NCBI GenBank assembly: GCA_965248495.1
Contig: CBDFJL010000003.1
Coordinates: forward strand, 620,001-684,000
Source of the DNA: CAUYXS01 sp965248495
Lineage (GTDB): Bacteria > Chloroflexota > Dehalococcoidia > Lucifugimonadales > Australimonadaceae
DNA: 64,000 nucleotides
Direction: 5' to 3'
Below are positions 1 through 7,286 of the stretch, in pieces. The translations under genes and the position numbers were made by a program. Position 1 is the stretch's first letter. Every line of letters begins with the position of its first letter. The notes beneath the pieces are model-generated. The model ran no database searches. It saw nothing but the letters and a program-made list of their open reading frames with translations, and was not told the DNA's origin.

Positions 1-242
1 AGCACCTGGCCCTCGATAACGGAATCTCCCTCCTCGACAAGGACCTCGACGACTGTGCCCGGCACGCCGAAGCTGGCTTCGGCGGTCTCCGCGAGCGCCA
101 CCGTCCCATTTGCCGTCACCCGGACCGTCACGTCGCCCAGCTTGACCTCGGCGACGCCGTCGAATACGAAGTCATTCGCGCCGCAGGCGGCGGCAGCGAA
201 GGCCAGCAGTGGGACCAGGACGACGAGCAGTCGCCTCGTCAT
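1..242 (-). CDS. HlyD/MFP-type membrane-fusion lipoprotein, N-terminal part (runs off window)
   Basis: The ATG at 242-240 opens a frame that stays open to the window edge (about 80 codons seen). It begins MTRRLLVVLVPLLAFAAAAC, a basic start, a hydrophobic core and a lipobox-like end with Cys at residue 20, so it is probably a lipoprotein. Further on, the residues VPGTVVEVLVEEGDSVIEGQ match the half-lipoyl turn of periplasmic adaptor (HlyD/RND-MFP) proteins, where G-V-E/D-G-D follows a short beta hairpin. Such adaptors link an inner-membrane ABC or RND pump to export. The pump genes would lie to the left, outside the window. The family call rests on about 80 residues only. Confidence 0.7.
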   Translation of the reverse strand, partial: MTRRLLVVLVPLLAFAAAACGANDFVFDGVAEVKLGDVTVRVTANGTVALAETAEASFGVPGTVVEVLVEEGDSVIEGQV

Positions 243-284
243 GCGTTCTCGCACTCAAAACTCCGCATTACCCGCGAACGGGCG

Positions 285-316
285 CCCCTACGAACGAGTG
301 CCCCCACGAACGAGTG
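285..316. repeat. 16-bp tandem direct repeat, two copies
   Basis: Two adjacent 16-bp units (285-300 and 301-316) differ by one base; both end in ACGAACGAGTG. They lie in the gap between the adaptor gene and the LLM oxidoreductase. No function is suggested. Confidence 0.6.
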
Positions 317-411
317 CCATGAAAGCACCCGCATGAACATGGAAGCGCCCGCCGAGGTCATGCTCCGCAAGTATTGCCAACTCGTACCAAGTTTAGTCAC
401 CGTCCGGTCTG

Positions 412-1359
412 TTACGAGGCGAGCGAGGACACGAGGGACAGGGTGCGCTCCCGCGAGCGCGCCGCGTCCGAGCCCGCCGTGACCACGGAGACCAGCACCT
501 CGTCGATGCCCCAGTCAAAGAGCTCCCTGATGCGTGTCGCCACAGCCTCCTCGTCGCCGGCTACCATCACGGACGCGATCATCGCATCGCTCCACGTGCC
601 GTCGGCTGCTTCGGCGAAGCCAGCCGCCTGAAGCATGCGGTTGTAGAAGGGGAGTGTCGGGTAGCGTCCAAACTGCTCGTGGAAGGCCGCTCGCGCCTCG
701 TCAGCATCGTCGTGGACGCACATCGGCACGTGGGCCACCAACGGTGGGGCGGGGCGGCCGGCGCGTGCGGCGCCGCGGGCCAAAGCCGGCAAGCCCACGT
801 CCCGCAGGTACTCGGCTGGGCACACCCAGCTGATGGCGCCGTCGGCCAGCTCGCCGCAGAGCTCATAGGCATTGGGCCTCAACGCCGACGCCATCACCGG
901 CACGTCTGGCGCCGGGGCCGGGATGGTGGCCTCCGTGCGGTAGTGCTTGCCTTCGAAGCGCACGGAGCCGTCCCGCAGCAGGCTTTTCGCGATGGTCAGG
1001 TACTCGCGGAGGCTGGTCAGCGGCGAATCGAAGTCAACGCCGAAGACCTGGGTCATGGCCGGCCGATGGCTGGGCCCCACGCCGAGCCGGAAGCGGCCCG
1101 GCGCGAGCTCGGCCAACACCTGCACCTGCTGCACGGCGGCAACAGGGTGGCGAGGCCACGTCGGGATGATGGAGGTGCCGAGCAGAATCCGCTCGGTGGT
1201 CATCGCGGCGGCACCGAAGATGGTCAGGGCGTCGAGCCCCGCTCCGCCGGTCGTGAGCCATGCAGCCCCGATGCCGCGACGCTCGAAATCCTCGATGGTG
1301 GCAAGGACGTCTCGCGCCCCGCCCCCCATCGCAGCCACGCCGATCGTGCCATTCGCCAT
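412..1359 (-). CDS. LLM-class flavin-dependent oxidoreductase
   Basis: A 315-residue protein of the luciferase-like monooxygenase (LLM) family, a TIM barrel that uses F420 or FMN. Typical family blocks are visible: an N-terminal strand with a glycine-rich turn, TERILLGTSI, the long helix AAVQQVQVLAELAPGRFRLGVG after the second strand, and SLREYLTIAKSLLRDGSVRFEGKHY in the middle. In Chloroflexota and Actinobacteria such genes are usually F420-dependent and substrates are seldom known. Full family length, ATG start. It stands alone: the gene downstream is a different minus-strand system and the DNA just upstream of its start is a tandem repeat. A second LLM gene is at 44595. Substrate cannot be named. 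Confidence 0.85.
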   Translation of the reverse strand: MANGTIGVAAMGGGARDVLATIEDFERRGIGAAWLTTGGAGLDALTIFGAAAMTTERILLGTSIIPTWPRHPVAAVQQVQVLAELAPGRFRLGVGPSHRPAMTQVFGVDFDSPLTSLREYLTIAKSLLRDGSVRFEGKHYRTEATIPAPAPDVPVMASALRPNAYELCGELADGAISWVCPAEYLRDVGLPALARGAARAGRPAPPLVAHVPMCVHDDADEARAAFHEQFGRYPTLPFYNRMLQAAGFAEAADGTWSDAMIASVMVAGDEEAVATRIRELFDWGIDEVLVSVVTAGSDAARSRERTLSLVSSLAS

Positions 1360-1369
1360 GGCCGGGATT

Positions 1370-1577
1370 CTACACCGACGAGGCGTTGCCGCCTCCTTAG
1401 CCTGCGGACCGCCTGCTGCAGTCGGGTCCTACACGGCGGAGGCTTTGCCCACGTCTCGTGCGGACCCACGCTGCGCTCGGGTCCTACACCGACGAGGCGT
1501 TGCCGCCTTCTCAGCCTGCGGACGCGCGCTGCGCTAACGTCCTACACGGCGCGGCTCTGCCCACGTCTCGTGCGGAC
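1370..1577. repeat. Imperfect ~114-bp tandem repeat, two copies, each of two ~57-bp half-units
   Basis: CTACACCGACGAGGCGTTGC recurs at 1370 and 1484 and CTACACGGCG at 1429 and 1542, giving a period of 113-114 bp. Within a period the two halves share CTACACsG at the start and TGCGGAC near the end, so the array looks like four half-units. It fills the gap upstream of the LLM gene and runs into the last codons of the metal permease, which ends at 1542. No coding sense is apparent. Confidence 0.75.
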
Positions 1578-2390
1578 TCGGTGCGACCAGCGCCGAAGCC
1601 ACACCCATCCCTCGGCGGCCCCCAACAGCGCCATAGACGTCAGCACGATGGTCCCACCCGCGGCAATGTCAGCATAGAAGGCGATGACCAGCCCGCCAAA
1701 GGTACTCGCGACTCCAGCAGCGACGGCGACCACGATGGCCGCCCGCAGGCCGTTGGCCAGGCGCAGCCCCACCAACACCGGCACGATGAGCAGGGCGCCC
1801 ACCAGCAATACGCCGACCACACGCATGGACAACGTGATCGTCGCGCCGGTGAGCACCGCGAGGCCGAGGTTGATCCTGCCCACGGGGACGCCGTTCACGC
1901 GTGCCAGGTCGTCGTCGTAGGCCGTCTGAGCCAGCTCGACGAAGAACACGCCCACGAACAGCAGCACGGCGACAGTAAGGCCGCCGAGAAGCCATAGATC
2001 GGTCGTCGAGGTGCCGAGGACGGAGCCGAACAGGAAGCTGAAGAGATCAAGGTTGAGGCCGTCGGCCGTGCTGATGACGACGACAGCCACCGCCAGGGAA
2101 CCGTAGAGCACCACAGCGAGGGCGACGTCACCGGGTAGCCTCCCTCGCGTGCGGAGCTGCTCGATGACGATCGCCGCAGTGGTGGCGGCCACCAGTGCCG
2201 TCACCGTCGGGAAGGTGCCCGTAGCCAGCCCGACCGCGACCCCCATTAGCGCCACGTGGGAGAGCGTATCGGCCATCAGCGAGAACCGGCGCAGGACGAT
2301 GAACATGCCCAGCGTCGGCCCGAGTGTGCCCACCAGCATGCCGCCGAGCAGCGCACGGACCATGAACTCGTACTGGAAGACCGCCGGCAT
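1542..2390 (-). CDS. znuB: Metal ABC transporter permease (ZnuB/MntB type)
   Basis: A 282-residue polytopic membrane protein of the ABC-3 permease family, which imports Zn(II) or Mn(II). The family opening (YEFMVRALLGGMLVG, then LGMFIVLRRFSLMADTLSHV) is present and contains the conserved SLMxDxLSH cytoplasmic loop that contacts the ATPase. Later blocks such as VGVLLVGALLIVPV are also typical. It lies two bases downstream of the ATPase gene, so the genes are probably translationally coupled. The last codons lie in a repeat array (1370-1577) and the tail RVRTRRGQSRAV is probably not conserved. The operon begins with a Fur-family gene, which favours zinc, but manganese cannot be excluded. Confidence 0.88.
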   Translation of the reverse strand: MPAVFQYEFMVRALLGGMLVGTLGPTLGMFIVLRRFSLMADTLSHVALMGVAVGLATGTFPTVTALVAATTAAIVIEQLRTRGRLPGDVALAVVLYGSLAVAVVVISTADGLNLDLFSFLFGSVLGTSTTDLWLLGGLTVAVLLFVGVFFVELAQTAYDDDLARVNGVPVGRINLGLAVLTGATITLSMRVVGVLLVGALLIVPVLVGLRLANGLRAAIVVAVAAGVASTFGGLVIAFYADIAAGGTIVLTSMALLGAAEGWVWLRRWSHRVRTRRGQSRAV

Positions 2391-2392
2391 TG

Positions 2393-3172
2393 CTATCGGT
2401 GCTCGTGCAACGCGTCGTGGATCAGGACGTCGACTGGGATGCCGTACAGGCTCGACAGCTCCTCACTGGTGAGCTCGTGAGGGGGGCCGTGCTTAACCAG
2501 CGTCCGGTCGATGCACGCCACGGTCGTCGCCTCCCGCAGCATGGCCCCGATGTCGTGGGAGACCAACACCACCGTCATGCCCTGGTTGCGGTTCAGGTCG
2601 CGAAGAATGGCGTACAGCTGCTCTTCGCCCGACGCGTCGACGCCGGCGGCTGGCTCATCGAGCAAGACCAGCTCCGGGCGGCGCACGAGAGCTCGGGCGA
2701 GTAATACGCGCTGCTGTTGGCCCACGGATAGCTCCGACAAGCGCCGGCCGCTGAGGTGCGTCATGCCCACGGCGTCGAGGGCGCCGCGCACCTCTGGACG
2801 GTCGGCGCGGCGAAACACGGCGAAGGGCGAGAGGCCGCTGTAGGCACCGTGTGCGACCATTTCGCCGACGGTGGAAGGGAAATCACGCCAGGCGCCGGTC
2901 ACCACCTGCGGCACGTAGCCGAGCCGGTCCCACGCGGTGAAGCCAACGGGGTCCTGGCCGAAGAGCCGGACGGCGCCGGCATTGGGGCGCAACAACCCAA
3001 GCGCCAGCTTGACCAGCGTGCTCTTGCCGCTGCCATTCGGGCCGAGGATCGCGGCAAACTCACCCGCGTCGATCCGCAGCGATAGGTGCTCGACGGCCAG
3101 TGTGGGACCGTAGCCAAAGCTGACGTCGCGCAGGTCGATGACCGCGTCACGGCTGTTGGGGTGAGCGCTCAT
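2393..3172 (-). CDS. znuC: Metal ABC transporter ATP-binding protein (ZnuC type)
   Basis: A 259-residue ABC ATPase. Walker A is GPNGSGKS at residues 44-51, the signature motif is LSVGQQQR, Walker B is LVLLDEP followed by the D-loop residues AAGVD, and the switch His is in VLVSHD. This is the motor subunit on the cytoplasmic face of the importer, paired with the permease two bases downstream and the binding protein whose stop lies six bases upstream of its ATG. Family-typical length; assignment to the zinc/manganese subfamily comes from its partners. Confidence 0.9.
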   Translation of the reverse strand: MSAHPNSRDAVIDLRDVSFGYGPTLAVEHLSLRIDAGEFAAILGPNGSGKSTLVKLALGLLRPNAGAVRLFGQDPVGFTAWDRLGYVPQVVTGAWRDFPSTVGEMVAHGAYSGLSPFAVFRRADRPEVRGALDAVGMTHLSGRRLSELSVGQQQRVLLARALVRRPELVLLDEPAAGVDASGEEQLYAILRDLNRNQGMTVVLVSHDIGAMLREATTVACIDRTLVKHGPPHELTSEELSSLYGIPVDVLIHDALHEHR

Positions 3173-3178
3173 GCCGAC

Positions 3179-4075
3179 CTACTCACAGGCCATCGCGACC
3201 CGCAGGCTCGCGATGTTTGCCCGCATCAGCGCCATATAGTCGCCGACCTCGGCCAGCTCGTTGTCGGTCACGCTGGCGATGGGGTGGATCGGCAGAAAGC
3301 CGGCGCCCGTTTCCCGCGCAATGGCCGCCGCGAGCCGCTCGCTGAAGGCGGGCTCGACCAGCACGTAGCCCGTATCCAGGGTGCTGAGCGTGTCCACGAT
3401 GTCGGCCAGCCGCCGGGGCGAGGCGTCGCCTTCGGCCTCGACGTTGGCGATGGCCAGCTGCTCGAAGCCGTACCGCTCGGCCAGCCGTCCGTAGGCTGCG
3501 TGCGTCGTGACGACACGGTCCAGCGCGCAGGTGGCCAGGGCGGTGGCGAAGGCGTCGTCCAGCGCACGCAGGTCGGCCAGCAGACCCTCGGCACGGTCGT
3601 GGTATGCCGCGGCCCGGCTGGGGTCAGCAGCCGCCAGTCCATCCCGGATGCGCCGGACCTGCACCTGCGTGGCGACGGGGTCGAGCCACACGTGGGGGTC
3701 GGTCGACGGCGGCTCGGCAGCTGCGGCGACCACCACGGCGGCGGGCGCGTCGCCGCCCAGCGCATCGATGGCCCGCTCGAACCAGGGCTCGAGGTCCAGT
3801 CCGCTCAGGACGGCGACGTCCGCCGCGCCGAGGGCTCGGAGGTCGCCGGCCGTGGGCTCGAAGCCGTGCGCGTCGATGCCGGGGCCGACGATGGTCACGA
3901 CGTCCACGTCATGGCCCCCGATGCGCTCGACGAGGTAGGCCATGGGGTAGACGCTGGCCACCACGCGCAGGGAGTCATCCGCCGGAGCGCTTCCGGCGGA
4001 ACACGCCGCGAGCAGGGCGGAGGACATGGTGGTGAGCAAGGCAGAAGCGGTGACATTTTTGATACGTAATCTCAT
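3179..4075 (-). CDS. znuA: Metal ABC transporter substrate-binding lipoprotein (ZnuA/MntC type)
   Basis: A 298-residue cluster A-I (SBP9) metal-binding protein. A signal sequence ends in LLAAC with Cys25, so it should be lipid-anchored outside the membrane. Metal ligands of the family are recognisable: His in DAHGFEP, His in DPHVWLDP and His in THAAYGRLAERYG, with the fourth ligand expected near the C-terminal acidic strand. There is no histidine-rich loop of the kind found in many ZnuA proteins, so Zn versus Mn is not settled by the sequence. It is the first transporter gene after the Fur-family regulator (36-bp gap) and precedes the ATPase by 6 bp. Confidence 0.88.
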   Translation of the reverse strand: MRLRIKNVTASALLTTMSSALLAACSAGSAPADDSLRVVASVYPMAYLVERIGGHDVDVVTIVGPGIDAHGFEPTAGDLRALGAADVAVLSGLDLEPWFERAIDALGGDAPAAVVVAAAAEPPSTDPHVWLDPVATQVQVRRIRDGLAAADPSRAAAYHDRAEGLLADLRALDDAFATALATCALDRVVTTHAAYGRLAERYGFEQLAIANVEAEGDASPRRLADIVDTLSTLDTGYVLVEPAFSERLAAAIARETGAGFLPIHPIASVTDNELAEVGDYMALMRANIASLRVAMACE

Positions 4076-4111
4076 CAGCGGTCGTGCGATGTCCGTGGCG
4101 TAGCATCTCAG

Positions 4112-4549
4112 CTACCCCTGGGCGGGTGCCGTCTCTAGGCAATCGGCACAGGTGATGTATAGCTCGACGCGGTGGCCCAGCAGGTGTCCCGGCACTTCAG
4201 CGGCCATCTCGCGAAGCAAGCGCTCCACGGCTGGCTTGCGGAACTCCCCCACCTTGCCGCAGGAGGTGCAGATCACGTGGTGGTGGTGTCGTGCTTCGTC
4301 AAAGCTGTAGCGGGGCGCACCGTCCGGCATCACCGTCTTGCAGAGGACACCCGCTTCCACCAGCAGCTTGATGGTCCTGTAGACGGTCGCCCGGCCCACA
4401 CCGGGCAGCTCCGCGTTGACCTCCTCGGCGCCGAAGGCCGCGCTCTTGTCCGAGAGCAGGTCGGCGACTCGACGCCTCGGGCCCGTCAGTCGGAACCCGA
4501 GGTCTTCGAGCGCAGCGTGCAGGTCGGGCCGTGAGCTGGTCGTTACCAC
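4112..4549 (-). CDS. zur: Fur-family metalloregulator, probably Zur
   Basis: A 145-residue Fur-family repressor. The N-terminal winged helix includes LGFRLTGPRRRVADLL and GRATVYRTIKLLVEAG. The hinge and dimer domain has the HHHHVICTSCGKVGEF metal motif and a second C-x-x-C (CADC) near the end, the pair that holds structural zinc. It starts at GTG 4549, with GGAAGGTGA about seven bases upstream as ribosome-binding site. It heads a minus-strand operon with the ZnuABC-like genes, which is the usual arrangement for Zur and implies repression of its own operon when zinc is plentiful. A manganese- or iron-sensing role is the alternative. Confidence 0.85.
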   Translation of the reverse strand: MVTTSSRPDLHAALEDLGFRLTGPRRRVADLLSDKSAAFGAEEVNAELPGVGRATVYRTIKLLVEAGVLCKTVMPDGAPRYSFDEARHHHHVICTSCGKVGEFRKPAVERLLREMAAEVPGHLLGHRVELYITCADCLETAPAQG

Positions 4550-4580
4550 GTGGAATCACCTTCCGGTTGAGCTGAGACAG

Positions 4581-4603
4581 CGTACCAATTTGGGCTCGGT
4601 ACG
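4581..4603. promoter_or_regulatory. Inverted repeat in the zur / MFS divergent region, candidate operator
   Basis: CGTACC (4581-4586) and GGTACG (4598-4603) form a perfect 6-bp dyad with an 11-bp spacer, 32 bp upstream of the zur start and 49 bp upstream of the MFS start. It does not match the classical 7-1-7 Fur/Zur box; the proposal rests on symmetry and position. Confidence 0.35.
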
Positions 4604-4651
4604 GCAAGTCGAAACACCAAGCGGTGTAGACTGGGCTCGCTCTCCAGCGTC

Positions 4652-5980
4652 ATGGCGAACGAACCCACACCCAGCGCCAGCCGGCGGGGCATTTACTACG
4701 GCTGGCTCATCGTCACCGGCTACCTGCTCGCCGGTGCCGCGGGCTCCGGCGCGATGCTCTGGGGCTTCCAAGTCTTCGTCACGCCGATGAAGGAGGAGCT
4801 GGGCTGGAGCAACGGCACCATCTTCAGCGTCATCCTCTTCCGCACGCTGCTCGTGGGCGTGCTCATCGTCTTCCTCGGCCGGCTGATGGACCAACGGCGT
4901 TGGCCGCCGATCGTCATGGGCGTCTCGGCCGTCGTCTTGGGCCTGAGCGTCATGGGTTTAAGTCTGGTGCACTCGTACTGGCAGTACTTCCTCTTCTCCG
5001 TCGTGTTCGGCAGCATCGGGTTCGCCGGCGCCGGGGGGCAGCTGTACCAGGCCCTGGTGCCAAAGTGGTTCATCCGCCTGCGCGGCAGGGCCATCGCCTT
5101 CGGCAGCGCCGGGACCGCCATCGGCGCTTTCGTCTATCCGACGCTGGCCAACATCACGATCGATGCCTACGGCTGGCGTACGGCATGGGTCGTCATCGGC
5201 ATCCTGACGCTCGTGCTGCTGGTGCCCATCTCGGTGCTCATCCGGCGCTCGCCGGAGGACATGGGCCTGCTACCCGATGGCGAGACGCACCAACAGCACG
5301 AGGAGCGCCGGAGCGTAGCGACCGCGGCAGGCAGGCAGCTCTCCGAGGAGCAGAGCTACCGTCCCGGGGAGGTGCTCCGCTACCCCACCACCTGGTTCAT
5401 CGTCGTCGCCTCCATGCTCGCGGCGCCCACGATGATCGGCCTGACCAGCAACTGGGCGGTCCACTTCGAGAGCATCGGCTTCACCAGGGGCGAGGCGGCC
5501 ACGATCGTCTCGACCTACGGTGCGGCGTCGCTGGCCTCGCGGGTCCTTTGGGGCTACTTCCTCGACAAGCACCACATACGGACCCTGGCGATGGTGCAAG
5601 CCGCGCTCTCGGCAGGGTCTATCGCCCTCCTGCTGACGGTGACCAGCTTCGGTGTACTCGCCATCGTCTACGGCGTGGTCCAGGGCCTCATTCTCGGCGG
5701 CTACCTGATGATCCAACCGCTGATCTGGTCGAACTTCTTCGGCCGCGCGCACCTGGGCGCCATTCGCGGGACGTTTGCTCCCTTCCAGACGGCCGTGGCT
5801 GCAGCGGCACCCTTCACCATCGCAGCGACGGCCGACAGCTTTGACTCGTACCGCCCCGCGTTCGTCCTGCTGCTGGTTCTCTGGCTGGTGAACGTCGGCT
5901 TCATGTACAGGGCGCGTCCGCTGCCCCCGCCCCGTGCCGTCACCCTCGCGCCCGCGCCTGCGGCCAATCCCGCCGGCTAG
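4652..5980 (+). CDS. MFS transporter (OFA/monocarboxylate-like)
   Basis: A 442-residue major facilitator with about 12 membrane spans. It opens with YYGWLIVTGYLLAGAAGSG, resembling oxalate/formate-antiporter and monocarboxylate-like MFS proteins, and a GRLMDQR loop follows span 2. The central cytoplasmic linker (about residues 195-250) is hydrophilic. The second half starts near YPTTWFIVVASML. It is divergent from the zur operon and shares its 102-bp control region. The last 19 codons and stop lie in a 68-bp tandem duplication (5921-6056), so the C-terminal tail is recent. Substrate unknown; a small organic acid is a guess from family only. Confidence 0.8.
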   Translation: MANEPTPSASRRGIYYGWLIVTGYLLAGAAGSGAMLWGFQVFVTPMKEELGWSNGTIFSVILFRTLLVGVLIVFLGRLMDQRRWPPIVMGVSAVVLGLSVMGLSLVHSYWQYFLFSVVFGSIGFAGAGGQLYQALVPKWFIRLRGRAIAFGSAGTAIGAFVYPTLANITIDAYGWRTAWVVIGILTLVLLVPISVLIRRSPEDMGLLPDGETHQQHEERRSVATAAGRQLSEEQSYRPGEVLRYPTTWFIVVASMLAAPTMIGLTSNWAVHFESIGFTRGEAATIVSTYGAASLASRVLWGYFLDKHHIRTLAMVQAALSAGSIALLLTVTSFGVLAIVYGVVQGLILGGYLMIQPLIWSNFFGRAHLGAIRGTFAPFQTAVAAAAPFTIAATADSFDSYRPAFVLLLVLWLVNVGFMYRARPLPPPRAVTLAPAPAANPAG

Positions 5981-6056
5981 GCGCTCCGCTGCCCCCGCCC
6001 CGTGCCGTCACCCCCGCGCCCGCGCCTGCGGCCGATCCCGCCGGCTAGGCACTCCG
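5921..6056. repeat. 68-bp tandem duplication covering the 3' end of the MFS gene
   Basis: The 68-bp unit starting CTGCCCCCGCCCCGTGCCGT occurs at 5921-5988 and again at 5989-6056 with only about three mismatches. The first copy contains the stop codon of the MFS gene; the second carries the same stop again and is not translated. It looks like a recent slippage or unequal-crossover event. Confidence 0.85.
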
Positions 6057-6061
6057 CTGCC

Positions 6062-6715
6062 CTAGAAGCTGATAGGCGAGTCCCAGTGCTCCTCGCAGGC
6101 CAGCTCGTCGATGGGCTTGCGGCTCTTGCTCCCATGGTGCTGGCCGCCGGTGCCTTCGGGATAGCCCAGCGGGATCAGACACGTCGGGTCGATGTTGTCC
6201 GGCAGGCCCAGCCACTCACGGAACTCCGCCTCCATCCAACGGAAGCTCGTGGTAATGGTGCCCCCCAAACCGACACCCCGCGCGGCAAGGAGCAGGTTCT
6301 CGACCGCCGGGTAGGACTGCCCGAAGGGACCGACGCTCCATGGTCCCTCGCTCACGGGCCGCTGGGCGCATGCGATGACGATGCCCGGCGCGTCGGCCAA
6401 CGACGCCGCGAAGTCGTCTCCGCCGGTGGCGGTCGGCGCGGGCGCCGGCCGGCGGTCCTGCCCAGCGTTGCGCGCCTCAGCGGCGCGCTCGCCTGCCGCC
6501 TGGACCAGCTCGCTGGCCTTGCGCTTGCCCTCCGCGCTGCGGATGACGACCCAGCGCCACGGCTGGCGATTGCCGCCGCTCGGCGCCTGCCCCGCAGCCT
6601 CAAGCACGCGGCGCAGCAGCGCGTCAGGTACCGGATCGGCCTTGAAGCGGCGGATGGCGCGCATGGTGTCGATGGCCTCAAAGAGGCCGATGTCTGAGGC
6701 GGGCGTGCTGGTCAT
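6062..6715 (-). CDS. Nitroreductase-family protein
   Basis: About 217 residues of the FMN-dependent nitroreductase fold. Diagnostic blocks are the TMRAIRRFKADPVPD start, the APSGGNRQPWRWVVI FMN-binding stretch, a central variable insert, then AVENLLLAARGVGLGGTITT and LIPLGYPEG. Members reduce nitro groups, quinones or act as dehalogenases using NAD(P)H. I chose the ATG at 6715 rather than the in-frame ATG at 6739: the latter lies in the loop of a 15-bp hairpin, while GAGGG, eight bases before 6715, is a good ribosome-binding site. That site lies in the 3' arm of the hairpin, which hints at translational control. Confidence 0.85.
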   Translation of the reverse strand: MTSTPASDIGLFEAIDTMRAIRRFKADPVPDALLRRVLEAAGQAPSGGNRQPWRWVVIRSAEGKRKASELVQAAGERAAEARNAGQDRRPAPAPTATGGDDFAASLADAPGIVIACAQRPVSEGPWSVGPFGQSYPAVENLLLAARGVGLGGTITTSFRWMEAEFREWLGLPDNIDPTCLIPLGYPEGTGGQHHGSKSRKPIDELACEEHWDSPISF

Positions 6716-6723
6716 GATGGAGT

Positions 6724-6761
6724 CCCTCGATACTCGCATGTGGTGCTGCGAGTATCGAGGG
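6724..6761 (-). promoter_or_regulatory. 15-bp perfect inverted repeat over the nitroreductase ribosome-binding site
   Basis: CCCTCGATACTCGCA (6724-6738) and its exact complement (6747-6761) flank an 8-nt loop. In the minus-strand transcript the downstream arm ends in GAGGG, the likely Shine-Dalgarno of the nitroreductase, so folding would hide it. As DNA the same symmetry could be a repressor operator. Confidence 0.6.
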
Positions 6762-6834
6762 GGCCCATCGGAGGCGTCAACTGAATCCTAGGGCAGGTCG
6801 TCGCGACGCCAAGGACGCAGTCCCCGAGGCCGCG

Positions 6835-7286
6835 CTACGACGTGAGCGCGTCAGAGCCTGCTGTCCAGTTGGCGGCTCGCCTGCCGAAGGAGGACATCTC
6901 CGTAACGGCCTGTTCCTGGTAGTCGACCGCAGCCGCTTTCAGGACGATGTTCAACGCCCCCAGCCATCGGGACGACAAGCGTTCGGTGTCCCCGGGCGAC
7001 GGTATCGGGGCGTCGGACGCGCGCCTAGAGGCTCCCTCCCACAGTACCCGGTACTCGTCGAGGACCGACGCCAGTGGCCATCCCGCCGACGCCCGCGACG
7101 GCCCACTACGTGAGTCACCTCCACGAGTTCGCTATCCGATTCGCCGAGAACCGCCAATGCCAACAGGCGCCCGTCTTCCCGCATGGTTGCGTAGCTTTCG
7201 TCGGACTGGGGCCGGCCCGCAGCGCTATCCCGTTCGCGCAGGGAGCCGATGTAAGAGTCCAGCAAGTCTGATACCACCGTGCTCAT
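6835..7286 (-). pseudogene. RsbRD-N-like sensory domain protein, broken by a frameshift
   Basis: Reading starts at ATG 7286 (MSTVVSDLLDSYIGSLRERD) and continues to about 7105, where coding sense moves to another frame by -1: GWPLASVLDEYRVLWEGAS, then LGALNIVLKAAAVDYQEQAV, ending at the stop at 6835. Joined, this is about 150 residues resembling the RsbRD N-terminal domain of stressosome and histidine-kinase input modules (the block PLASVLDEYRxL is characteristic). Its ATG overlaps the stop of the globin-like gene (ATGA), so the two were translated together. One missing base, either mutation or sequencing error, separates the halves near 7095-7115. The domain assignment is by eye and moderate. 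Confidence 0.5.

Noticed and set aside
1370..1577. CRISPR array
   Set aside because: Only two long imperfect units without unique spacers; no short regularly spaced repeats occur anywhere in the window and no cas gene is present.
6716..6739. Upstream ATG of the nitroreductase at 6739
   Set aside because: It sits in the loop and arm of the 15-bp hairpin, has no ribosome-binding site, and adds residues outside the family.
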